Shown here: one piece after another, positions 26,960-33,834 of the stretch | Layout: each line of letters opens with the position of its first letter | How positions within the stretch are numbered: position 1 is the first letter of the stretch | Assembly (NCBI GenBank): GCA_003176045.1 | Contig: PSRM01000326.1 | Location: 1 to 33,834, forward strand | Direction: 5' to 3' | Length of the DNA stretch: 33,834 nucleotides | From: Verrucomicrobiota bacterium | GTDB lineage: Bacteria > Verrucomicrobiota > Verrucomicrobiia > Limisphaerales > UBA8199 | Notes under the pieces: model-generated | What the model saw: the letters and a program-made list of their open reading frames with translations, nothing else | Database searches by the model: none | Told to the model about the DNA's origin: nothing | Translations under genes and position numbers: made by a program

Positions 26960-27660
26960 TTCAAGTAAATTCCAAACCGGACAAACCCACCATCGCGAAC
27001 GACACCGTGTCCTTTTCGCCAAAGAATCGCTTACGCGTGGCCCTGGTCGAGGACCAACCCAAGGTCCGGGAAAGCTGGGTGCGCCTGATCAACTCTTTTC
27101 CCGACTTTTCCTGCACCTGTGCTTGCATCAGCGGGGAAGAGGCCATTCGCACGATCCCGAAGGAGGCGCCGGACGTGATTCTGATGGACATTTTTTTGCC
27201 GCGCATGTCCGGCATCGAGTGCACAGCCCGGCTGAAAGTCCTGTTGCCCCAGGTTCAGATTGTCATCCTCACCGCCATGGATGACCAGGAACTGGTGTTC
27301 CTTGCGCTGGAGTCGGGCGCGGATGGTTACCTGCTCAAACGCACCAAGCCTTCGGAACTAAGGTCGGCGCTGTTGAACGTGCTTGCTGGAGGCGTGCCAA
27401 TGACCAGCCAGATTGCTCGCCTGGTGATCGATTCATTCAGGCGGAAATCCAAGGCCAAAGACGAATCGCTTGAACTGTCCCTGCGCGAGGAGCAGATCCT
27501 GCAACTCGTCTCCCTGGGCTATTCCAACAAGATGATCGCCGACAAATTGCAGGTGAGCATTGACACCGTCTGCAGCCACTTAAAGCACGTCTTCGTCAAA
27601 CTGCACGTCAACTCCCGTACCGAGGCTGTGGTGCGTTACATCGCATCAAAAACGACCTAA
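26956..27660 (+). CDS. LuxR/NarL-family response regulator
   Basis: ATG 26956 overlaps the kinase stop (ATGA), showing translational coupling; the longer frame from 26875 is only kinase-overlapping sequence. The 234-residue product has an N-terminal tail of about 25 residues, a receiver domain (about 26-145) with acidic pocket VEDQ, phospho-acceptor Asp78 in VILMDIFLPRMSG, Thr in VILTAMDD and Lys in LLKRTKP, and a C-terminal LuxR helix-turn-helix (about 166-230, LSLREEQILQLVSLGYSNKM, IADKLQVSIDTVCSHLKHVF). It is the cognate output of the rhamnosidase-like sensor kinase and likely activates the glycan locus; the divergent region 15208-15467 is a candidate target. Confidence 0.9.
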   Translation: MIQVNSKPDKPTIANDTVSFSPKNRLRVALVEDQPKVRESWVRLINSFPDFSCTCACISGEEAIRTIPKEAPDVILMDIFLPRMSGIECTARLKVLLPQVQIVILTAMDDQELVFLALESGADGYLLKRTKPSELRSALLNVLAGGVPMTSQIARLVIDSFRRKSKAKDESLELSLREEQILQLVSLGYSNKMIADKLQVSIDTVCSHLKHVFVKLHVNSRTEAVVRYIASKTT

Positions 27661-27882
27661 CATCTTCGCTCAGGAATTGCAGGGATTGCAGAAGTTAGCT
27701 GTTCAGAACGTTCGGAGGAATTGACTCAGGCCGAAGGAGCCAAATCTCAGTGGCGAGCAAGGCTTGGCGCTGGCGGCGAGATCCCCAATGGCAAAGCGAG
27801 GCCACGAAAAAAGTGAGACTTCTTGATGTGATTAAGACCTGAATTGGCAATTGGCAAGCCACGGATGGTGCCTTAAGCTGTT
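27661..27882. other. Intergenic region, no gene seen
   Basis: The 222 bases between the response regulator and the DedA gene contain no convincing coding frame, hairpin terminator or known RNA. The segment 27740-27800 is purine-rich and may be a decayed repeat, but I cannot assign it. Confidence 0.4.
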
Positions 27883-27886
27883 ATGA

Positions 27887-28543
27887 ATGCTCAAAGCAGT
27901 TATCGCTTCGCTGAATCTTTGGTACAAGGGGGCCCTCAAGACCGGTGGCTATCCGGTGATCGCGCTCTTAATGGCGATCGAAAGCTCGATTTTCCCTCTG
28001 CCGAGCGAAATCGTTATTCCGCCCGCTGCTTATTTGGCCTACAGCCACCAGATTCCGCTGGGACTGGCCGGCATCATCATCGCTGGAACGATCGGGTCCT
28101 GGGTTGGAGCGACTGCGATGTATTGGGTGGCCCGGCTCGCCGGGCGGCCGCTGGTGCTGCGATATGGGCGCTTCGTGATGATTTCGGAGGCAAAGGTACA
28201 AGGGGCCGAGCGCTGGGCAACGCACTATGGTTCAATGGGCATCTTTATATCGCGACTGCTGCCAGTGGTGCGCCACCTGATTGGCATCCCTGCGGGCATT
28301 GTTAAAATGAGTTACAAGACTTTCTCGATCTACACGCTTCTGGGATCCTTTATTTGGTGCGCCGCCCTTTGTTACGTTGGAATTAAGGCGGGCAACGACG
28401 AAGCGTTGATGAAGGGAGAGTTTCGGGAAATATCCTTGTGGCTCGGCAGCGCCGTGCTGGTGCTGGGTTGTTTGTACTACTCCTTTGTCCATCGGCACAT
28501 GAGGTTGCAACCTGAAATCCGAGTTCCGAAGGCCGAAGTTTGA
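27887..28543 (+). CDS. DedA/VTT-family inner membrane protein
   Basis: The 218-residue protein has four or five hydrophobic segments and the DedA hallmarks: an early re-entrant loop ESSIFPLPSEIVIPPAAYLA, the GSWVGATAMYWVARLAGRPL helix, the GRFVMIS stretch, and SRLLPVVRHLIGIPAGIVKM with the conserved arginines and prolines. Family members act in the inner membrane, where characterised DedA-superfamily proteins recycle polyprenyl- or phospholipids across the bilayer and help maintain proton motive force. It is convergent with the dehydrogenase at 28732, separated by a long inverted repeat. No link to the sugar locus is visible. An overlapping frame from 27883 has no such features and was rejected. 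Confidence 0.9.
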   Translation: MLKAVIASLNLWYKGALKTGGYPVIALLMAIESSIFPLPSEIVIPPAAYLAYSHQIPLGLAGIIIAGTIGSWVGATAMYWVARLAGRPLVLRYGRFVMISEAKVQGAERWATHYGSMGIFISRLLPVVRHLIGIPAGIVKMSYKTFSIYTLLGSFIWCAALCYVGIKAGNDEALMKGEFREISLWLGSAVLVLGCLYYSFVHRHMRLQPEIRVPKAEV

Positions 28544-28567
28544 GACGCAAACTCAAGCAACAGCCTT

Positions 28568-28720
28568 AACGCAAAGGCGCAAAGACGCAAAGCAAGAACC
28601 AAGCTGACAGAAAAATTTAAGGACAGAAAAATTTTCCTGCCTTTAATTTTCCTGTCCTAAAATTTTTCTGTCAGTTTTCCTTTTCTCTCTCTGCCTTTGC
28701 GCCTTTGCGTTTTGCGTTAA
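28568..28720. terminator. Long inverted repeat between convergent genes, likely bidirectional terminator
   Basis: The left arm AACGCAAAGGCGCAAAGACG (from 28568) pairs imperfectly with CTTTGCGCCTTTGCGTTTTG ending near 28720. An inner pair CTGACAGAAAAATTT (28604-28618) and its exact complement (28660-28674) forms a second stem, with the direct repeat AATTTTCCTG in the loop. It fills the gap between the convergent DedA and dehydrogenase genes. The GCAAAGGCGCAAAGACGCAA type of sequence looks like a dispersed repeat. Confidence 0.7.
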
Positions 28721-28731
28721 AGTTTTTCTCC

Positions 28732-29943
28732 CTACTCCCGCACCCGGATCAGAGTTTTGACGGCTTGATTACCGGTCGTCATGGATTGGAACAGCGCCGG
28801 CAGGTCGCTTAGCGGCGCTTCGCCGCTCACAAAATCGTCCGCGCGGACTATGCCGCTTTCGATGAACTCGAGGGCGAGGCGGATGGTGCGAGGGGTGTGA
28901 TGGAAACTGGCGAGCAGTTTGAGGTTCGAGTAGTGCAGCAGAGAGGCATTGAGTTTGATGGTGGTGTTCGCAGGGCAGCCGCCGAAAAAATTGACCGTGC
29001 CTCCTTTCCTCACAAGCCGCACGCTGGCTTCCCAGGTTTCGGCTTTGCCGACGGCTTCGATGACTACGTCAAAACCGACTGTGGACGTTCCCTCACCCGC
29101 CTCCGCTGCGCTTCGGCCCGGCGAGCGGTCGCGGCTCTGTTGAATCGCCTGGCGGACGTTTGCGACAAGGTCGGTATTGGGTCCGACATCAATAACTCTG
29201 CTTGCGCCTAGTTTGCGAGCGACAGCCAGGCGCGCTGCGCGCCGGCCTGCAATCGTGACGTCGCCGCCTAATTGTTTGGCGAGGGCCACAAACATTAGTC
29301 CGATAGGACCGGCGCCGATTACCAGAACTTGCTGGCCAGGCCTTAGTTGGACGTCCTCAATGCCCTTCACGACACAAGCGAGCGGCTCAACCAGTGCGGC
29401 ATCCTGGAATGAAGTCTGCGGCTTAAGCCGGAGCATATTCTTTTGGACCAATCTTGCTGGGACCGCGATGGTTTCGGCATAAGCGCCATTCAGGAAGAGC
29501 AAGTTCTCGCATAGATTTTCCTGGCCCACGCGGCAATGAAAACACTCGCCGCAGGGAGCAGAGTTGGCCACCACGACACGATCGCCAATCTTCCAGCCTT
29601 GCTGCGTTTCGCCTTTCTCCCCCTCGACCCTCGCCCCTCGGCCCTCTTCTGACTTTGGACTTTGGACTTTGGACTGCTTGTCCTCCGAATCCTTAGCGAA
29701 GGAGGATGGACGTTGGACTTCCAACCGCGGACGTACTTCGTAAATAACACCGGACAATTCGTGGCCGAACGCGGCTGGAGGAACGATCATTTTGGCGTGG
29801 TAACCGCGCTTGAACACCTTCAGGTCGGTGCCGCACGTCAATGCCGCTTCGATCCGGACGCGCACCTCCCCGGGCCGCAGCGGAGGCGGTTGGATGTCCT
29901 CGATGCGCACCTGTTCCCGGCCGTATAGGATGGCGGCTTTCAA
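28732..29943 (-). CDS. Zinc-dependent alcohol/polyol dehydrogenase (MDR family) with repeat-derived insertions
   Basis: This medium-chain dehydrogenase begins at TTG 29943, overlapping the stop of the upstream gene. It has catalytic zinc ligands Cys37 (TCGTD), His61/Glu62 (GHE) and Glu186, four structural-zinc cysteines (131, 134, 137, 145 in CGECFHCRVGQENLC), and a Rossmann motif VIGAGPIG (208-215). It would oxidise an alcohol or polyol with NAD(P). At 403 residues it is about 60 longer than the usual 340. The excess is a low-complexity, charged stretch at about 72-116 (29596-29730, including a TTTGGAC tandem repeat) and a second at about 268-290 (29074-29142); both look like translated intergenic repeats. 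Activity may survive or be lost. Confidence 0.8.
   Translation of the reverse strand: MKAAILYGREQVRIEDIQPPPLRPGEVRVRIEAALTCGTDLKVFKRGYHAKMIVPPAAFGHELSGVIYEVRPRLEVQRPSSFAKDSEDKQSKVQSPKSEEGRGARVEGEKGETQQGWKIGDRVVVANSAPCGECFHCRVGQENLCENLLFLNGAYAETIAVPARLVQKNMLRLKPQTSFQDAALVEPLACVVKGIEDVQLRPGQQVLVIGAGPIGLMFVALAKQLGGDVTIAGRRAARLAVARKLGASRVIDVGPNTDLVANVRQAIQQSRDRSPGRSAAEAGEGTSTVGFDVVIEAVGKAETWEASVRLVRKGGTVNFFGGCPANTTIKLNASLLHYSNLKLLASFHHTPRTIRLALEFIESGIVRADDFVSGEAPLSDLPALFQSMTTGNQAVKTLIRVRE
29596..29730. repeat. Low-complexity repeat-like segment inside the dehydrogenase gene
   Basis: The segment includes three tandem TTTGGAC units (29651-29675) followed by sequence typical of spacer DNA. It falls where other MDR proteins have a short loop (GHExxGxVxEVG..V..WKVGDRV). 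It adds about 40 residues rich in Lys, Glu, Ser and Gln without breaking the frame. Confidence 0.65.
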
Positions 29944-30761
29944 TCGAGAATTGGCGTTTTCGGAGCACCACGTTTTGCTTTCTCGTCAGCCACAATGCGA
30001 TCAGTTTCTTCCTGAATCGGCTTGAGGTGCACCGGCTGGCCCTCCCATTCAATTCCGTACTGATGATAACCCTGGTTGATGAAAACATAGACCTTGAGCG
30101 CGTGGCTGGCGTTCAGGCTGGGCTGCGGAATGCCGCAATATTTTCGAATCGCGTAACGCCAGCTCTCGATATCGGCCTCGGTCGTGCCCGGCGGCTTTGG
30201 GTTATTGTCATACAGTTTGCGCAACAACGCCGCCCCGCCGCGAATATTCTGAAAAGCATCTTCCTTGAGTTCTTCGGGTTTACGGCCAATCAAGGCAGCC
30301 GATTCGAGCAGGCTGTGCCCGAAAAAGTCATTGTCCCATAGCGACATGATTCCGTATGGCCGCGGCATGCCGTTTTCCGGCGAGTGGGTTTCGCCTGGCG
30401 GCCACTTCAACTGTTCCCAGCGCGTCTCGGCAAACGCCACCCCTTTGAGAATGTCCGCAGGAACTTTAAACTCCTTCGCCGCCTTCTCAAAAAGTGCCGG
30501 GTAATTATTCGTTTTCATTCGCTGCGTGAACTCAGCGACAGCGGCCTCGCGCTTCAACTGCTCTGCCGTTTTTGCAGGGCCGCCGGCAGCCGAGGCCACG
30601 ATGCTGAGGATGAAACAAATAAGCGTTGGAACAGAAGCTAACGAAGATAACGAAGCCAGCGGAGCGCCGCGTGAGGGCAGGCGGCCTATAGCACCCAAGC
30701 GATCTCCCTGTAGGCCGGGTGCCCTCACCCGGCGCTTTGGAGCGTAATGTTCTTTGCCCAT
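29940..30761 (-). CDS. Exported lytic-transglycosylase-like (SLT fold) protein
   Basis: The 273-residue product starts at ATG 30761, with GGAGAGAG seven or so bases upstream. A hydrophobic export signal (about 45-59, PTLICFILSIVASAA) is preceded by about 35 residues, most encoded by repeat A (30665-30736). The mature part has an SLT-like lysozyme fold: catalytic Glu112 in KGVAFAETRWEQ, PYGIMSLWDND (135-145) and FQNIRGGAALLRKLYD (170-185). Such enzymes cleave peptidoglycan glycan strands in the periplasm; substrate specificity is not provable. Its TGA overlaps the TTG of the dehydrogenase. The only in-frame alternative start after the repeat is CTG 30659. Confidence 0.75.
   Translation of the reverse strand: MGKEHYAPKRRVRAPGLQGDRLGAIGRLPSRGAPLASLSSLASVPTLICFILSIVASAAGGPAKTAEQLKREAAVAEFTQRMKTNNYPALFEKAAKEFKVPADILKGVAFAETRWEQLKWPPGETHSPENGMPRPYGIMSLWDNDFFGHSLLESAALIGRKPEELKEDAFQNIRGGAALLRKLYDNNPKPPGTTEADIESWRYAIRKYCGIPQPSLNASHALKVYVFINQGYHQYGIEWEGQPVHLKPIQEETDRIVADEKAKRGAPKTPILD
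30665..30736. repeat. Dispersed palindromic repeat, family A (copy 3)
   Basis: It runs CGCCGCGTGAGGGCAGGCGG, through a 30-base middle, to TGTAGGCCGGGTGCCCTCAC followed by CCGGCGCT. It is near-identical to the copies at 991 and 25170 but lies inside the leader of the transglycosylase-like gene and is in frame with it. Confidence 0.85.
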
Positions 30762-30819
30762 TTGTTCTCTCTCCGCAGAAATTTTTCTTTCTAATTTTCC
30801 GCGAGGCGCCGCTTTTTAT

Positions 30820-31323
30820 TCAAAACGCTTTTATCTCTTCCCACAATTCTTTCAGATCCGGATCCGCCAGGGCCATGCGCTTGATCGCGTCTCGGCCGCC
30901 AATGACCAGCGCTCGCTTGAGCCAGACCCGGGCGGCTTCGAGCTGCCGCATTTGGCATGCATAACACGAAAGATTGTAAGATATAGTGGGTTCTTTGGGG
31001 AATTTGTCAAAGGCCGGCAGCAATGCTTCCCAGGCTCTTTTGACCCCGCCATCAGGAACCCGGCGCAGGGCGTAAGCCTGGTGCAACCACCCGGCGGACC
31101 GGTCAGGAGCTTTCTCCAGCAGCCACCGGGCGATTTGCAGCCCTTCAGTCCAGCGTTCTTCGCGGGCGCAGATGAACCAGCGGGCTTCCAGCACATCCGG
31201 GTGTTGTTGATGTTCACTACTGATGCGGCCCAGCTCCTGTTTGGCTTCCGCTACATTTCCCAGCCCCAACCAACCAATGGCCGCCGAGAAATAATGGCTA
31301 TCGGGTGGCTCCAGCGGCCTCAT
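30820..31323 (-). CDS. TPR-repeat protein
   Basis: The 167 residues are helical with repeated TPR-like spacing of small and aromatic residues (IGWLGLGNVAEAKQELGRI, ARWFICAREERWTEGLQIAR, ISYNLSCYACQMRQLEAARV). No signal peptide or membrane segment is seen. It begins MRPLEPPDSHYFSAA, 18 bases after the DUF1573 gene ends, so the two are probably co-transcribed. TPR proteins mediate protein contacts; the partner is unknown. A degraded copy of this gene's start appears at 32456-32578 after the second DUF1573 gene, pointing to a duplicated pair. Confidence 0.8.
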   Translation of the reverse strand: MRPLEPPDSHYFSAAIGWLGLGNVAEAKQELGRISSEHQQHPDVLEARWFICAREERWTEGLQIARWLLEKAPDRSAGWLHQAYALRRVPDGGVKRAWEALLPAFDKFPKEPTISYNLSCYACQMRQLEAARVWLKRALVIGGRDAIKRMALADPDLKELWEEIKAF

Positions 31324-31341
31324 CTGAAAAGATGCCGTCCC

Positions 31342-32439
31342 TCAACTCCCCTGCTTGGCCGGAGGAGCAGCCGGCGGGACAGCAATGGTCGGCGGCCGCA
31401 GAGGTTGATAGATGGGAAGGGTAAGAACTGAGGCTCCTGGCAGACTTGATTTAAGGTGGAGTTCGACTCTCTTGCCGCCTTCGATTTTGAATCCAGCAGG
31501 AAAATTAAGAGTCACGTTAAATAGGTGGCCGGGAGCGGGTTCCTTGACCTGGATATCCACTCCTTCGATCTTCTCCGCCGCCGGGGAGGGGCCGGCCATG
31601 ATTTGGAGGACTGGTTCCGAAAGCGCCAGAGTGTTGGTTGTATTATTTTCGACCACCACGATTTGCTGTGAGGCGGCCTGCAAAGGCCCCGGCGGCAGGC
31701 TGAGTTGGGCAGGGCTGAGCGTGATGCGCGGTTTGCCATAAGCGAAGACCATCACATTGAGTATCGAGACTTTGCGGCTGGAGGTAGGAAAATCGTAGCG
31801 CGCTGAAATGCTGCCTTCGCCAATGGGAGGCACAACGGTCACTTTGAGTTCGAACTCCTTACCGACAGTGTTCGTTTTGAACTCGAGTTCAAAAGCCGCA
31901 TTCCGGTTGGTGGAGGGCCAGAGCGTCAGCGGCTCTTCGAGATTGTTTACTATTTTCAGGACCTGAGTCTGCCGGGTTTGGTTTTCAGGCGGTAGCATGA
32001 AGGATGCAACCGGGGGCGATATTTCGATGGGCTTCCAGACCGTGCCATTGAGAAAGAGGATTGGGGTTTTTTGGGCTGGATCGTTGCAGGTAACGGTAAT
32101 GTTTTTGCTCACGTGGCCTCCGTAGGCGGCCGAGTTAAATTGGACAGGAATTCGGCCGGTCTTGCCCGGCTCAACCGACTTGTCCCATTCGCCTGCCGTC
32201 GTGCAGCCACAACCCGGCCGCACCTCGCTAACCTCCAGCGTGGCATTACCGACATTTGTAAACGTGTACACATGTTTGACCAGCTCGCCAGATTCCACTT
32301 TCCCGAAATCAAACGACGTTTCGCTAAAGGCGATTTTGGGAGCGGGTGCAGCCACAGCGGCCTGCGCCCCCGGAGCATTGGTTTGCCCCAAGCATCGTCC
32401 TGTCAACGCGAGCAACACTAAAATTGAAATTCTTCTCAT
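31342..32439 (-). CDS. Exported DUF1573-domain protein (copy A)
   Basis: The 365-residue protein has a signal peptide (ISILVLLALTGRCLGQ) and the DUF1573 domain at about 36-135: FSETSFDFGKVESGELVKHV, FTNVGNATLEVSEVRPGCGC with Cys77 and Cys79, EPGKTGRIPVQF, and ITVTCNDPAQKTPILFLNG. The rest (about 140-365) is further Ig-like beta-sheet ending with a Pro/Ala tail. DUF1573 proteins are secreted, widespread in Verrucomicrobiota and Bacteroidota, and of unknown function. It is a tandem paralogue of 32598-33689 across the whole length. A GGAGGA lies about 27 bases before the ATG, rather far. Confidence 0.85.
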   Translation of the reverse strand: MRRISILVLLALTGRCLGQTNAPGAQAAVAAPAPKIAFSETSFDFGKVESGELVKHVYTFTNVGNATLEVSEVRPGCGCTTAGEWDKSVEPGKTGRIPVQFNSAAYGGHVSKNITVTCNDPAQKTPILFLNGTVWKPIEISPPVASFMLPPENQTRQTQVLKIVNNLEEPLTLWPSTNRNAAFELEFKTNTVGKEFELKVTVVPPIGEGSISARYDFPTSSRKVSILNVMVFAYGKPRITLSPAQLSLPPGPLQAASQQIVVVENNTTNTLALSEPVLQIMAGPSPAAEKIEGVDIQVKEPAPGHLFNVTLNFPAGFKIEGGKRVELHLKSSLPGASVLTLPIYQPLRPPTIAVPPAAPPAKQGS

Positions 32440-32455
32440 GTTTGCGAAGCCACAA

Positions 32456-32578
32456 TTATACGAAATTCCTCCAAAAGGAAAGGCTCGAATATGGGTAGAG
32501 CCCGGTAAATGCGCGGCGGAGCGCCGAAATTCGCTCCGGCGCGGAGGAGAGATAACCGGGCAGATCGAGAGGCCTCAT
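32456..32578 (-). pseudogene. Remnant of a second TPR gene start after DUF1573 copy B
   Basis: Immediately after copy B ends, the minus strand reads GGGAGTTGACGGACAGCATC, close to GGGAGTTGAGGGACGGCATC after copy A, followed in both by a GATGAGGCC start (MRPLDLPGYLSSAP here, MRPLEPPDSHYFSA in the TPR gene). The similarity fades and the frame ends at 32456 after about 40 residues. It suggests duplication of a DUF1573-TPR unit and later loss of the second TPR gene. Confidence 0.55.
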
Positions 32579-32597
32579 CACGGAAAGATGCTGTCCG

Positions 32598-33689
32598 TCA
32601 ACTCCCTCGTTTGGCTTGCGGTGGCCCCGTCGGTTCGGCGATGGATGGCTGGCGAAGGGGTTGGAGTATGGGCATAACGATGGCAGCTTGATGAGGAAGA
32701 TTGGATTTGAGCCGAAGTTCCGCGCTTTTACCACCCTCGATCTTAAAACCAGCAGGGAAGCTAAGACTAATATTGATTGTTTTACCCGGCATGGCCTCTT
32801 TGATTTGGACATCCACGCCTTGCATATTCTCGATCGCAGCGGATAGGCCCGCCCTGGTTTGGACGGTAGGCTCGGAAACAACGAGCGAATTAGTTGTGTT
32901 GTTCTGAATGGTAAAACTTTGCTCAGAAACAGCCTCGAGAGGTCCTGGAGGCAAGGTGAGCATATTGGGGATGAGCGTGAATCGCGGCTGGCCGGTGGCG
33001 TATGCGCTGACATTGAGCATTGGGACCCTTGCGGATGTGGTGGGCAAGTCGAAGCGCGCTGAGATCGTGCCTTCGCCAATCGGTGGAATGACGGTAACAC
33101 GCAATTCAAATTCCTTGCCGATCGTATTTGTCTTGAATTCCACTTCGAACGCGGCGTTTCGGTTGGTTGGGGCTGATATAGTGATAAGGTCATCCAGATT
33201 GTTTACGATTTTCAGGACGCGCGTTTCTTTGGTTTGATGGTCGGGAAAAAGTGTGAACGCGGCGGCCGAGGGGATCACATCAATGGGTTTCCAGACGGTG
33301 CCATTAAGGGACAATGAAAGCACTTTTTGAGAAGGGTCGCTGCACGTAACCGTGATGCTTTTGCCCACATGCCCGTTATAGCCAGATGTGTTGAACTGGA
33401 TGGGAATGAGTCCGGTTTTGCCCGGCTCGGCTTTTTTGTCCCATGCCCCTGCTGTGGTGCAGCCACAACCGGGGTGGACGTCAGTCACTTCCAGGGTCGC
33501 GTCACCAACGTTGGTGAAGATAAAGCTATGCTTGACGGGCTGCCCACACTCGACCTTGCCAAAGTCGAATGACGTATGCTCGAAGGCGATTTTGGGCGCC
33601 GGGCCGGTGGCTGGGGTCGGCGGGTTCGTTTGAGCCAGACCCGCGAAGTCGAAGGTGATTAGGGTCAAAACGCAGAAGAGTTTTGTCAT
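32598..33689 (-). CDS. Exported DUF1573-domain protein (copy B)
   Basis: The 363-residue protein has a signal peptide (LFCVLTLITFDFAGLAQ) and DUF1573 domain with FEHTSFDFGKVECGQPVKHS, FTNVGDATLEVTDVHPGCGC (Cys75, Cys77) and ITVTCSDPSQKVLSLSLNG. The C-terminal Ig-like region matches copy A closely (NNTTNSLVVSEP, FPAGFKIEGGKSAELRLKS) and ends QAKRGS, against AKQGS in copy A. It heads the minus-strand group 33689 to 28732. Function unknown; the paired CGC cysteines could bind metal or take part in redox, but this is untested. No clear Shine-Dalgarno precedes ATG 33689. Confidence 0.85.
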   Translation of the reverse strand: MTKLFCVLTLITFDFAGLAQTNPPTPATGPAPKIAFEHTSFDFGKVECGQPVKHSFIFTNVGDATLEVTDVHPGCGCTTAGAWDKKAEPGKTGLIPIQFNTSGYNGHVGKSITVTCSDPSQKVLSLSLNGTVWKPIDVIPSAAAFTLFPDHQTKETRVLKIVNNLDDLITISAPTNRNAAFEVEFKTNTIGKEFELRVTVIPPIGEGTISARFDLPTTSARVPMLNVSAYATGQPRFTLIPNMLTLPPGPLEAVSEQSFTIQNNTTNSLVVSEPTVQTRAGLSAAIENMQGVDVQIKEAMPGKTINISLSFPAGFKIEGGKSAELRLKSNLPHQAAIVMPILQPLRQPSIAEPTGPPQAKRGS

Positions 33690-33834
33690 ACGATCTGAGT
33701 CTCAAGATACAAAAAATACACGCAACAGGAAAGAATGGAATCAAGTAGCGTTCAGGGGCTAGGGCCGATTCATGAAGCTGTGGGCGATGACGTGAGGAGT
33801 CGAGTAAATCAGGAAACGCTGGAAAATGGATGGA
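33690..33834. other. Upstream region of DUF1573 copy B with a degenerate family C repeat
   Basis: No gene is seen. Bases 33779-33803 (TGGGCGATGACGTGAGGAGTC from 33781) resemble the family C core GTAGGGGACGACGTAAGGAG but with several changes. The stretch should contain the promoter of the downstream minus-strand group. Confidence 0.5.

Noticed and set aside
32579..33193. Minus-strand open frame overlapping DUF1573 copy B
   Set aside because: Most of it is an out-of-frame shadow of the DUF1573 gene. Only the part from 32578 downward resembles a TPR-gene start and is kept as a remnant.
1..33834. tRNA, rRNA, riboswitch or transposase genes
   Set aside because: I looked for them by eye and found no cloverleaf, conserved rRNA segment, known aptamer core or transposase motif that I could support.

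Overview
The window looks like a chromosomal accessory region of a Verrucomicrobiota bacterium (Pedosphaera/Limisphaerales-like). The evidence is GC-rich DNA, H-X9-DG type pseudopilins lying beside secreted glycoside hydrolases, very large secreted beta-sandwich proteins with 'YTLQSSTNLASG'-style C-termini, tandem DUF1573 proteins, and many dispersed palindromic repeats. Taxonomy is inferred from protein style only.

Layout. 1-144: start of a response regulator (minus, cut by the window edge). 446-952: small DUF5666-like exported protein. 1102-4389: large secreted modular protein split by one in-frame TAG. 4431-5855 (minus): sugar isomerase of the L-fucose/L-arabinose isomerase fold. 5902-6828 (minus): AraC/XylS regulator. 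6981-15207 (minus): GH78 alpha-L-rhamnosidase, pseudopilin and giant lectin-like protein. 15468-25131 (plus): giant five-module protein, pseudopilin and a second GH78 rhamnosidase. 25484-27660 (plus): histidine kinase and LuxR-type response regulator. 27887-28543: DedA membrane protein. 28732-33689 (minus): zinc alcohol dehydrogenase, lytic-transglycosylase-like protein, TPR protein and two tandem DUF1573 proteins.

The core is a mirror-symmetric locus around the divergent intergenic region 15208-15467. Each arm reads giant secreted protein, pseudopilin, GH78 rhamnosidase, and then its own regulator (AraC plus isomerase on the left, two-component system on the right). The kinase's predicted extracytoplasmic sensor resembles an accessory beta-sandwich domain in both rhamnosidases. 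A second module of about 200 residues sits at the C-terminus of both rhamnosidases and occurs five times in the giant protein at 15468-19547. I infer a rhamnose-containing glycan sensing, binding and degradation system in which pseudopilins and giant proteins may display or export the enzymes, and the isomerase may process a released deoxy or pentose sugar.

At least four families of palindromic repeats are scattered through the window. They tend to sit at gene 5' ends: some appear to be translated between a Shine-Dalgarno/ATG and the signal peptide, two abut or supply start codons, and two repeat-like segments lie in frame inside the alcohol dehydrogenase. I saw no tRNA, rRNA, CRISPR array or transposase gene.
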